Notes under the pieces: generated by a model
Databases searched by the model: none
What the model was told of the DNA's origin: nothing
Seen by the model: the letters and a program-made list of their open reading frames with translations, nothing else
Program-made: the position numbers and the translations under genes
Assembly: GCA_026399445.1 (NCBI GenBank)
Contig: JAPLRA010000132.1
Location: 1 to 6,421, forward strand
Direction of reading: 5' to 3'
From: Sulfuritalea sp.
Lineage (GTDB): Bacteria; Pseudomonadota; Gammaproteobacteria; Burkholderiales; Rhodocyclaceae
DNA length: 6,421 nt
Shown: piece by piece, positions 1 through 5,789 of the stretch
How the letters are laid out: each line of letters starts with the position of its first letter
How positions within the stretch are numbered: position 1 is the first letter of the stretch

Positions 1-99
1 CTGCACGCCATCCACGTTGCCGCCGGCGTTGAGCCAGCCCCAAAGCACCATCACCAGACCGATGATGAAAAGCGCGGGCGATTTTTTCGTATAGATCAT
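1..99 (-). CDS. Partial small membrane-anchored protein, N-terminus only
   Basis: An open frame starts with ATG at 99-97 on the minus strand and stays open for 33 codons to the window edge. The translation begins MIYTKKSPALF, followed by a hydrophobic stretch of about 15 residues (roughly residues 9-23, rich in I, L, V, M, W and G). It then becomes polar with NAGGNVDGVQ. A short positive N-terminus followed by one hydrophobic segment suggests a single membrane anchor or an uncleaved signal sequence. A purine-rich AAGGAGAGGGA lies just upstream of the ATG and can serve as ribosome binding site. The gene is separated from the upstream rhodanese by a strong terminator, so it is probably transcribed on its own, although I see no clear promoter. 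I do not recognise the family. The C-terminal part lies outside the window. Confidence 0.6.
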   Translation of the reverse strand, partial: MIYTKKSPALFIIGLVMVLWGWLNAGGNVDGVQ

Positions 100-143
100 T
101 TGCCGTCCCTCTCCTTGCCGCGTTGCACCAAAAAACCAGGGCG

Positions 144-177
144 AAAAAGCATCAAAGCCGCAATCGCGGCTTTGATG
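144..177 (-). terminator. Rho-independent terminator after the rhodanese gene
   Basis: Positions 150-161 (CATCAAAGCCGC) and 166-177 (GCGGCTTTGATG) form a perfect 12-bp inverted repeat around the 4-nt loop AATC. Read on the minus strand, the stem is followed after one C by TTTTT (148-144), the classical hairpin plus U-tract. No comparable T-run follows on the plus strand, so it is directional. It begins 22 bases after the rhodanese stop codon and should end that transcript before the next minus-strand gene. Confidence 0.87.
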
Positions 178-199
178 TCATTGACGTTTCATCGGAGAA

Positions 200-655
200 T
201 CATTCCGTCGGCAACTTGCGGGCCTTCCAGTCCGGGAATCCGTTGCGGTACCAGTTTACGTGTTTGTAGCCGTTCTTGGCCAGCACCACGGCAGCCTTGT
301 AGGACTTCCAGCAGGTGCCTGAATTGCAGAAGAGGACGACCTCCTTGTTCTTGTCCGCCAGCTTGCTCATGTCGAACTTGTCCTGGCTGGCATCGAAGCC
401 GGCATCCTTCGCACTCTTTTCAGGATCGTAGGGCACCGAAATCGCACCCTTGATGGTGGCCTCCGAGAACTCGCTGGCTTTGCGCGTATCGACCAATACG
501 GCGCCCTTGGCCTGCAAGTCCTGAACCGCCTTGGCCTCGACCAGTTTGACGCCGGCAGGAGCGGCGGTCGGTGTTTCCTGGGCCAAGGCGCCGCCGGCGA
601 CAGACAGCAGACCGAATCCCGAGATTGCGAGCAGCAGATGCTTGAGTGCATTCAT
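200..655 (-). CDS. Periplasmic rhodanese-like sulfurtransferase
   Basis: This encodes a 151-residue exported protein with a single rhodanese domain. Residues 1-25 form a Sec signal peptide: a Lys-containing start, a hydrophobic core LLLAISGFGLL and a likely cleavage site after ALA. The rhodanese fold runs from about residue 35 to the end, with the usual blocks AVLVDTRKASEF (52-63), GAISVPY (70-76) and VVLFCNSGTCWKS (106-118). C110 sits at the catalytic persulfide-forming position. A second cysteine, C115, lies inside the same loop, followed by Trp. The C-terminal NWYRNGFPDWKA matches the domain's closing G(G/F)xxW element. The start at 655 was chosen because CAGGAGG lies 8 bases upstream and the signal peptide follows directly; the frame stays open to an ATG at 706, but that start has no such support. 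Known rhodaneses transfer sulfur from thiosulfate or persulfides. The substrate here cannot be read from sequence. It is transcribed alone and ends at the terminator at 144-177. Confidence 0.9.
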   Translation of the reverse strand: MNALKHLLLAISGFGLLSVAGGALAQETPTAAPAGVKLVEAKAVQDLQAKGAVLVDTRKASEFSEATIKGAISVPYDPEKSAKDAGFDASQDKFDMSKLADKNKEVVLFCNSGTCWKSYKAAVVLAKNGYKHVNWYRNGFPDWKARKLPTE

Positions 656-777
656 GTTGGTGCCTCCTGTAGGTATTGTGGCGACGTGTGCTGCAAACTG
701 TTTCATCCTAAAATGATCAGTGTAATACCAACAACAAAATTTTTGATTGGCCCATTGAACCCCTTAGAGGTAACATC
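656..777. promoter_or_regulatory. Divergent promoter region between rhodanese and chemoreceptor
   Basis: This 122-bp region is noticeably more AT-rich than its neighbours and must hold the start signals for both outward-facing genes. On the minus strand, TTGTTG (734-729) and TAGGAT (710-705) are 18 bases apart and could be weak -35 and -10 boxes for the rhodanese. On the plus strand, TGTAAT (721-726) resembles a -10 box but lacks a good -35 partner. I see no sigma-28 or sigma-54 consensus for the chemoreceptor. An imperfect dyad TTGATTGGCCCATTGAA (743-759) lies close to the chemoreceptor ribosome binding site. The box assignments are tentative, while the regulatory role of the region follows from the gene layout. 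Confidence 0.4.
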
Positions 778-2406
778 ATGCTCGACCGATTCTCGATCCG
801 CGTTCGACTGATCATCGCCGGTGGCTTGGCGCTGGTGTTTTTCTTGCTGCTGGCGGCAATGAGCCTCTACGGGCAGCAGCGCGCGAGTGCCGCTTTTCGC
901 GACGTGCGTGAGGCGGGCGTGCAGCCCCTGCTGGCCGTCGAGGAGATCGACGGCGCCTTGCAGGGGATACGCTTCAGGCTGGCCGGCATGCCGCTCGACG
1001 TGGTTTCCGCGAACGGTGCGCGCCAGCAGCTCAAGGAAGCACGTGAGCGTGTGCCGCTGGCGTGGAAGAACTTCCTTGCCGGTTATCGCGCCGCCAGCGC
1101 CTCGGCGGAAGAGCGCAAGCTGGTCGAGGCCATCGGCAAGGAACTGGATGGTTTGAAGCCCTTGTTCGATGAAATAGACGCCGCCTACGAGAAGGACAAC
1201 AAGGAGGCGATCGCCGCCATCCTTCGCGAGAAGTGGCCGCGTGTGCACAAGAGCCTGATCAAGCCCTTGTCCGAGTTGATTCCGGCCCGGGTGGCGGCGA
1301 TGAACCGTACCTTTGATGCAAGCCAGGCAGAAGGCGAGCGCCTCAGCGCGTTGGCGGTGGGCGCCAACGTGGCAGGCGCGATTGCCCTGGCGCTGGTGAT
1401 GCTGCCGCTGGTGCGTTCACTGACGCGCGCCATCGGCGAAATGCGCGGCGCGCTGGCGCGTGTTGCCCAAGGCGAACTCAAGGTCGAACTGAACACGCAG
1501 CGCCAAGACGAACTGGGCGACATGGCGCGCTCGCTCGACGAGACGCTCACCAGTCAGCGCGAGACCATCAGCGGCGTGCAGGGCGCGGCCGACACCCTGG
1601 CCTCTGCGGCAGAACGCCTCAAGACTGAGCTCGGCGACGTCATTGCGCGCGGTGCTGCGCGCAGCGAATACATGGCGCGCGTGGCTGACGGTATCGAGCA
1701 CACCACCGTCGCGGCGAAGGACGTGGCGGCGAGCTCCAGCCAGGTGGCTGCGGCTTCCGCCGAGTCGCGCGGCATCGCCGACAGCGGCAGCAGCGGCATG
1801 GAGGCGTCCATTGCAGCGATTCACCGCGTCGAGGCGGCTGTCGATGGTTCGGCGGGGATCATGGCCGACCTGTCCGATTCGACCGAACGCATCCAGGCGA
1901 TCACCCAGACCATCCGCGAGATCGCCGACCAGACCAATCTGCTTGCGCTCAATGCGGCGATTGAGGCGGCGCGTGCCGGGGAGCAGGGACGCGGCTTCGC
2001 CGTTGTCGCCGACGAAGTAAGGAAACTCGCCGAGCGCACCTCGGCCTCCACCAGCGATATTGCCGCGACAGTCGATGCGATTCGCAACAAGACGGCAACC
2101 GCGGTCGAAGCGATGCGCGCCGTGCATGACGAAGTGGCTGAAAGCGCGCGCCACGGCAACCAGACGCGGGACACGCTGGCGGCGATCGTCGCTTCAGCCG
2201 AGCGCGTTTCGGAACTTGCGGGCGGCATTGCCTCGGCGACCCAGTCGCAGCTGTCCGCCAGCGAGCGAGCCGTGGGCGAGATGTCGCAGGTCTCGGCGAT
2301 GAGCGCCGAGAACAGCGCCAGCCTGAAACGGGTAGGCGGAGTGACGGATGAGGTCGCGCAACTTGCGCACCAGTTGCAGGCGCTGATCGGCCGTTTCCGC
2401 GTATAG
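778..2406 (+). CDS. Methyl-accepting chemotaxis protein (class I transmembrane chemoreceptor)
   Basis: This 542-residue receptor relays a periplasmic or membrane stimulus to the CheA/CheW array and so to the flagellar or pilus motor. Domains in order: TM1 at about residues 10-30; a periplasmic, mostly helical ligand-binding region at about 31-189, compatible with a four-helix-bundle (4HB_MCP/Tar-like) sensor; TM2 at about 190-212; HAMP at about 213-265; and the cytoplasmic signalling coiled coil to the C-terminus. The highly conserved hairpin tip is at 381-421 and includes QTNLLALNAAIEAARAGE and GRGFAVVADEVRKLA, the CheA/CheW contact region. The protein ends GRFRV, with no NWETF-like pentapeptide to tether CheR or CheB. 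AGAGG lies 7 bases before the ATG. The HAMP region reads RSLTRAIGEMRGAL and lacks the proline often found in its first helix. No che genes are in the window, so this is an orphan receptor, and its ligand cannot be predicted. Confidence 0.96.
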   Translation: MLDRFSIRVRLIIAGGLALVFFLLLAAMSLYGQQRASAAFRDVREAGVQPLLAVEEIDGALQGIRFRLAGMPLDVVSANGARQQLKEARERVPLAWKNFLAGYRAASASAEERKLVEAIGKELDGLKPLFDEIDAAYEKDNKEAIAAILREKWPRVHKSLIKPLSELIPARVAAMNRTFDASQAEGERLSALAVGANVAGAIALALVMLPLVRSLTRAIGEMRGALARVAQGELKVELNTQRQDELGDMARSLDETLTSQRETISGVQGAADTLASAAERLKTELGDVIARGAARSEYMARVADGIEHTTVAAKDVAASSSQVAAASAESRGIADSGSSGMEASIAAIHRVEAAVDGSAGIMADLSDSTERIQAITQTIREIADQTNLLALNAAIEAARAGEQGRGFAVVADEVRKLAERTSASTSDIAATVDAIRNKTATAVEAMRAVHDEVAESARHGNQTRDTLAAIVASAERVSELAGGIASATQSQLSASERAVGEMSQVSAMSAENSASLKRVGGVTDEVAQLAHQLQALIGRFRV

Positions 2407-2423
2407 AGCGCTGCCGCCGTACC

Positions 2424-2439
2424 GTCGGCGCCGACTTTT
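2424..2439 (+). terminator. Weak terminator candidate after the chemoreceptor
   Basis: The 32-bp convergent gap between the chemoreceptor stop and the kinase stop contains the 12-bp palindrome GTCGGCGCCGAC (2424-2435), followed by TTTT (2436-2439). As a hairpin it would have only a 4-bp stem with a GCGC loop. An alternative stem pairs CGCCG (2415-2419) with CGGCG (2426-2430). The U-tract is short, so termination could be inefficient or rely on Rho. On the minus strand no T-run follows, so it would serve only the plus-strand gene. Confidence 0.35.
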
Positions 2440-3830
2440 CAGGCGCGAACGACGGTGACGCTGCAGGGGGCCTCGGCCGCCACGCGCGATGAGACGCTGC
2501 CGAGAAATCGCCGCAACCCGGAACTGCCGCGCGCGCCGATGACGATGTGATCCGCATGGCTGGCACGGGCATAGTCGATCAGCCTGGACGCCACGTCGCC
2601 GCCCTCGAGCACGTGAAAGCGCAGGCGCTCCTGTTGCAGCCCCAAACCTTGCGCCCAGTGGTGAAGTTCCACCAGGCGCTGCGTGTGCAGCGATCGCAGG
2701 ATTTCCGCGCCTTCTTCCTGCTCGGTGATTACCGATCGTTCGAGGACGTTGACGCAACTCACGCGACAATCGGGCTCGCTGGAGATGATCCGCTGCGCTG
2801 CCTCGCGAAGGGCCTGGAACAGCGCCTCGCTGGCGTAACCGGTATCGACGGCGACAAGGACGTGCGGTGCCCGCGCCAGATGTTCTGTCGGCGGTTTCGA
2901 CACGCGCTGCGGTGCAGTCAGCGCGAGCCACCAGCGCCTGGCCGCCACCATCAATCCGGCCGGGCGCAGGCGCCGGCTGCGCTCAGTCAGGGCAACCTGG
3001 TCCGGATGCGCCAGATCGTGGGCCACCTGCGCGGCCGTCGAGTAGCGGGCCTCCACCTGAATCTCGAGACAGTGCAGGATGATCTCCTGCAGCCATTCGG
3101 GGAGATCGGCGACTATGCAGCGTGGCGGCAGCGGATCGAAGTAGAGGCGCCGGCGCAAGCCGGCCAGGCTGGTCGGTTCGCCGAAGGGCAGCCGGCCCGT
3201 TGCCAGCAGGTAGAGGATCGCCCCGAGCGAGAACACGTCGCTGCGCGGATCGCCGCGCACACCGGCAATCTGCTCGGGCGAGAGGTAGGCGGGCGTGCCC
3301 AACGGCCGGTCGGATTCTTCTTCGACGAGGTCGGGCAGGTGGCCGTGAAAGGCCAGCCCGAAATCGATCAGCGCCGCCTGCCCGTCGCTGCGCAGGATCG
3401 CATGCGACGGCTTGAGGTCGTGGTGCACCACTTCCTGGCGATGCAGGTCATGCAGCGCCGAGGCCAGCGCCGCGCCTAGGCGGGCGACGTCTGCGGCCGG
3501 CAGAGGTGCCCGGCGGGCGTAATCCGCCAGCGGCGTGCCGGCAATCTGTTCGATGACCACGTAGGGCCCGAAATCGTTCTCGCCCCGGGCGAGCATCTGC
3601 GGCACGTGAGGCCCGGCAATCCGTCCGAGAATCATCTGTTCGACATCGAAGCCGGCGGAACAGGCCGGGTGGCTGCCGAACCCCAGCTTCGGCACTTTCA
3701 GCAGACCCGCCTCATTGCCGGTTGGCGACGCGACGCGGTAGAGCACGGCCATGCCTCCCTCGTGCAGTTTCTCCTGCACGCGGTAGCCGGCGATCTCCGT
3801 GCCCGGCTTGAGATGCTCGGCACTCTCCAT
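2439..3830 (-). CDS. Bifunctional Ser/Thr protein kinase and universal stress protein (UspA) fusion
   Basis: This 463-residue protein, probably cytosolic, has two domains. Residues 15-275 form a Hanks-type (PknB-like) kinase: a modified glycine loop LHEGGMAVLY (22-31), candidate ATP-binding K45 in LLKVPK, a possible alpha-C Glu E64, catalytic loop HHDLKPSH (136-143), DFG at 156-158, GTPAYLSPEQ (178-187) and SDVFSLGAILY (197-207). Residues 321-463 form a UspA domain: HVLVAVDTG at its start and a nucleotide-binding-type loop GARGSSGLRRFLGS (432-445) near its end. The segment between (about 276-320) is basic and aromatic and carries no convincing transmembrane helix, unlike classical PknB receptors. 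Catalytic Asp D138 and Lys K140 are present. However, HRD has become HHD, the Mg-binding Asn is H143, and the first glycine of the nucleotide loop is H23. Activity is therefore plausible but not assured. The start has AGAGGGGA just upstream, inside the last codons of the preceding gene, whose TGA directly abuts this ATG. I recall this domain pairing being annotated in other proteobacteria; its targets are unknown. Confidence 0.95.
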   Translation of the reverse strand: MESAEHLKPGTEIAGYRVQEKLHEGGMAVLYRVASPTGNEAGLLKVPKLGFGSHPACSAGFDVEQMILGRIAGPHVPQMLARGENDFGPYVVIEQIAGTPLADYARRAPLPAADVARLGAALASALHDLHRQEVVHHDLKPSHAILRSDGQAALIDFGLAFHGHLPDLVEEESDRPLGTPAYLSPEQIAGVRGDPRSDVFSLGAILYLLATGRLPFGEPTSLAGLRRRLYFDPLPPRCIVADLPEWLQEIILHCLEIQVEARYSTAAQVAHDLAHPDQVALTERSRRLRPAGLMVAARRWWLALTAPQRVSKPPTEHLARAPHVLVAVDTGYASEALFQALREAAQRIISSEPDCRVSCVNVLERSVITEQEEGAEILRSLHTQRLVELHHWAQGLGLQQERLRFHVLEGGDVASRLIDYARASHADHIVIGARGSSGLRRFLGSVSSRVAAEAPCSVTVVRA

Positions 3831-4571
3831 TCATTCCCCTCTTTGTAGTCGCCACGCCAGCCGCTCGGGCAGACCGGCGGCGATGATCTTGCGCGCCGCG
3901 GTCATGTGGTCGTAGGGCACGCGGAAAAACGTCAGCATGCGCGCTTCTTCATCATAAAGCGCATACGCCGCCGCGTTGTTGCCGTCGCGCGGCTGACCCG
4001 CCGAACCGGCGATCGCCAGCCACTGCCGACGGCCGATCAGCGGGATCGGCACGCCCGGCACCGGCTGGAAGGCGCGCACGCCGCTGCCGGCCGAGAAATA
4101 GAGCGCCTGGTGGTGCACATGTCCGGCGAATATCACAGTGGCCTGCGCGGCATCCATGCAGTTTGCCGCCTGTGCGGTGCTGGTGATGTATTCCCATTTC
4201 CCGGGCGTCACTGCGCTGGCATGGACGAAGCAAAGATCGCCATGGCGCGCTGTCAATGGCAGTGACGCAAGAAAATCGCGGTCCTCGGGGCGCAGTTGTT
4301 TGCGTGTCCAGTAGATGGCTTCCCGTGCGGTGGGGTTCATGTTTTCGCACAAGCCACCGAGCGCCGCTTCGTCATGGTTGCCTCTGACCAGCAGCGCACC
4401 CTTGCCGGCATGGTCAGCCAGCAGCCCGAGGCAGGCGACAGGATCGGCGCCATAGCCCACCAGGTCGCCGAGAAAGACCTGCATATCGGCACCTTCCCGC
4501 TCGGCATGCGCAAGGCAGGCCCGCAAGGCTTCGAGATTGCCGTGAATGTCGGATAGAACCGCAATCTTCAT
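3831..4571 (-). CDS. Calcineurin-like metallophosphoesterase (YfcE/MJ0936-like)
   Basis: This 246-residue soluble enzyme carries all the metal-binding motifs of the calcineurin-like phosphoesterase superfamily: SDIHGN (7-12; D8, H10), GDLVGYG (35-41; D36), GNHDE (64-68; N65, H66), the histidine of CFVHAS (H117) and GHVHHQ (150-155; H151, H153). The later GSAGQPRDGN (189-198) is typical of the small bacterial Metallophos_2 phosphodiesterases. The family hydrolyses phosphomonoesters, phosphodiesters or nucleotides with two bound metal ions. The substrate here is unknown. It lacks the GDxxDRG motif of true PPP Ser/Thr protein phosphatases, so calling it the cognate protein phosphatase of the adjacent kinase is not justified by motif. 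The ATG at 4571 opens directly into the first motif strand. Only a weak GGGG lies upstream as ribosome binding site. It follows the AraC-family gene by 47 bases with no visible terminator and runs into the kinase gene with zero spacing. Confidence 0.94.
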   Translation of the reverse strand: MKIAVLSDIHGNLEALRACLAHAEREGADMQVFLGDLVGYGADPVACLGLLADHAGKGALLVRGNHDEAALGGLCENMNPTAREAIYWTRKQLRPEDRDFLASLPLTARHGDLCFVHASAVTPGKWEYITSTAQAANCMDAAQATVIFAGHVHHQALYFSAGSGVRAFQPVPGVPIPLIGRRQWLAIAGSAGQPRDGNNAAAYALYDEEARMLTFFRVPYDHMTAARKIIAAGLPERLAWRLQRGE

Positions 4572-4618
4572 GAATGATGCCCCGACCGGTTTGCACGCAT
4601 GAAAGACAGGCGCTCAAG

Positions 4619-5689
4619 TCACGTGAGCAGACTGACCGTTGAATTCTTGAAGCGACTGCGATACTCACGCGGGCCGCTACCCGTCCACCCGGCAAAGGCC
4701 CGATAGAAGGCGGCGGCGTCGGCAAAGCCGAGGTCGGCGCCGATGCGGCTCAAGGGGCGCGTGGTCTTGGTCAGCCAGTCGGTAGCGAGGTCGCGGCGCA
4801 GGCCGTCCTTGATGGCGCGAAAGCTGGTGCCTTCGTCTTCCAGGCGGCGGTGCAGGGTGCGCGGTGAAAGAAACAGGCGGCGGGAAATCTCGGGCAGGGC
4901 CAGATGTTCCGGCAGTGCGGCGCGCAGGTGTTCGCGAACGCGCAGGCCGAGTGCGCGGTCGCGGCGGTAAAGCGTGGTGATGCTGGCTGGCGCGTCTTTG
5001 AGGAATTGCACCAACGCCGCTTCGTCGCGACGAACCGGCAAGGCCAGCCATTCGGCGGGGAAGCGCGCTTCGAGGCGAGGCGCGTCGAAGGTATAGCGCG
5101 GCGCAAAAACCAGTTCGTAGTCGGCGGCATGCAGCGGCGGCGGATAGGGGAAGGAGACTTCGTCGAGCGGTAACGGGTGCGCCACCAGCCACGCCGCCAG
5201 GCCGTGGATCATGCGCAGCAGCCACTCAAAAGCGAACACGCGCCCCGCCGGGCCAACCGGCAGCGCCTGCTCCTCGCTGATGATGATGACGGCCGCGCGG
5301 CCGCTCTTTTCCACTTCGATGTCGACGTCGTCGAGCACGACATGCAGAAAGCGGGCAATGCGCTCCAGCGCCTCGTCCAGTGTCGTCGCCGATATCGCCG
5401 CGCGGCAGAGAAACTCGAGGCTGCCACGGTGCAAAGGCCGTGAGAACAGGGCAAAGCCCTCGTCGTCGAGGCGCTCGTTGATCAGGCGGTAGAGCGCGGC
5501 ATAGCGCGCCACGGGAACGCGGGCGTTGCGGTCATGCAGCAGCGATGTGGCAATTTCTGCATGTTCCAGCAGGCTCTCGGGCGCCAGTCCGGCCCGCGAA
5601 ACTCCGGACAAGATGCCGCTGACGAAGCCTATAGCGACGGTGGAGGGGCTTCCGGCAGACTTCATCGAGCGGGCGAGTTTTATACCCAT
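4619..5689 (-). CDS. AraC-family transcriptional regulator with arabinose-binding-type N-terminal domain
   Basis: This encodes a 356-residue DNA-binding regulator. Residues about 25-220 resemble the Arabinose_bd (OruR/ArgR-type) effector or dimerisation domain, with the characteristic late block ADYELVFAPRYTFDAPRLE (189-207). The C-terminal AraC domain, about 245-345, has two helix-turn-helix units. The first is LALPEISRRLFLSPRTLHRRL (263-283), and the second covers about 312-335 and includes IGADLGFADAAAFYRAFAGW. It ends with the usual PREYR (340-344). It is divergent from icmF across a 100-bp gap, an arrangement common for local activators, so control of icmF is a reasonable inference. It also precedes the metallophosphoesterase on the same strand with only 47 bases between. 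The start is uncertain: ATG at 5689 and ATG at 5665 (residue 9) both precede the conserved domain, and neither has a recognisable Shine-Dalgarno sequence. Confidence 0.93.
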   Translation of the reverse strand: MGIKLARSMKSAGSPSTVAIGFVSGILSGVSRAGLAPESLLEHAEIATSLLHDRNARVPVARYAALYRLINERLDDEGFALFSRPLHRGSLEFLCRAAISATTLDEALERIARFLHVVLDDVDIEVEKSGRAAVIIISEEQALPVGPAGRVFAFEWLLRMIHGLAAWLVAHPLPLDEVSFPYPPPLHAADYELVFAPRYTFDAPRLEARFPAEWLALPVRRDEAALVQFLKDAPASITTLYRRDRALGLRVREHLRAALPEHLALPEISRRLFLSPRTLHRRLEDEGTSFRAIKDGLRRDLATDWLTKTTRPLSRIGADLGFADAAAFYRAFAGWTGSGPREYRSRFKNSTVSLLT

Positions 5690-5789
5690 AATGGCGAATT
5701 ATGCATAGTTCTAGTCGTTTTGTGTCATGGCGGGGCCGCGACGCATTGCCTATCATGCGTTCACTGCCGCGCATTCAGGAGCCGTTGCC
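5690..5789. promoter_or_regulatory. Divergent promoter region between the AraC-type regulator and icmF
   Basis: This 100-bp gap separates two outward-facing genes. On the minus strand CATAAT (5703-5698) is a fair -10 candidate for the regulator, and TATAAA (5684-5679) is a second one inside the longer predicted coding region. Either would give a very short leader. On the plus strand TATCAT (5751-5756) is a -10 candidate for icmF with no good -35 at the right distance, as seen in activator-dependent promoters. TATGCATA (5700-5707) is an 8-bp palindrome. These assignments are by eye and tentative. Confidence 0.45.
5741..5760. repeat. Inverted repeat overlapping the presumed icmF promoter
   Basis: ACGCAT (5741-5746) and ATGCGT (5755-5760) are perfect inverted half-sites separated by 8 bases. 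Together they span the -10 candidate TATCAT, 30 bases before the icmF start codon. The half-sites are short, so chance occurrence in GC-rich DNA is possible. If real, the position over a -10 box would fit a repressor operator better than an AraC-type activator site, since AraC-family proteins usually bind direct repeats. Confidence 0.3.

Noticed and set aside
200..706. A longer version of the rhodanese starting at the ATG at 706
   Set aside because: It would put 17 extra residues before a normal signal peptide. The ATG at 655 has a near-perfect ribosome binding site at 8 bases and begins the signal peptide.
1417..2154. A 245-codon minus-strand frame inside the chemoreceptor gene
   Set aside because: It is a shadow of the chemoreceptor signalling domain, with no motif and no credible start signal.
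2714..2975. Possible transmembrane segment between the kinase and Usp domains
   Set aside because: The most hydrophobic stretch (about residues 289-306) is broken by adjacent arginines and is too short. The protein looks soluble.
2547..3479. A 310-codon plus-strand open frame antisense to the kinase gene
   Set aside because: The minus-strand frame carries unmistakable kinase and Usp motifs. The plus-strand translation shows none, and its length is explained by GC-rich third positions.
3831..4571. Metallophosphoesterase as a dedicated PPP-type protein phosphatase for the kinase
   Set aside because: The GDxxDRG signature of PPP phosphatases is missing (GDLVGYG instead). Motifs fit small bacterial phosphodiesterases better, so the substrate is left open.
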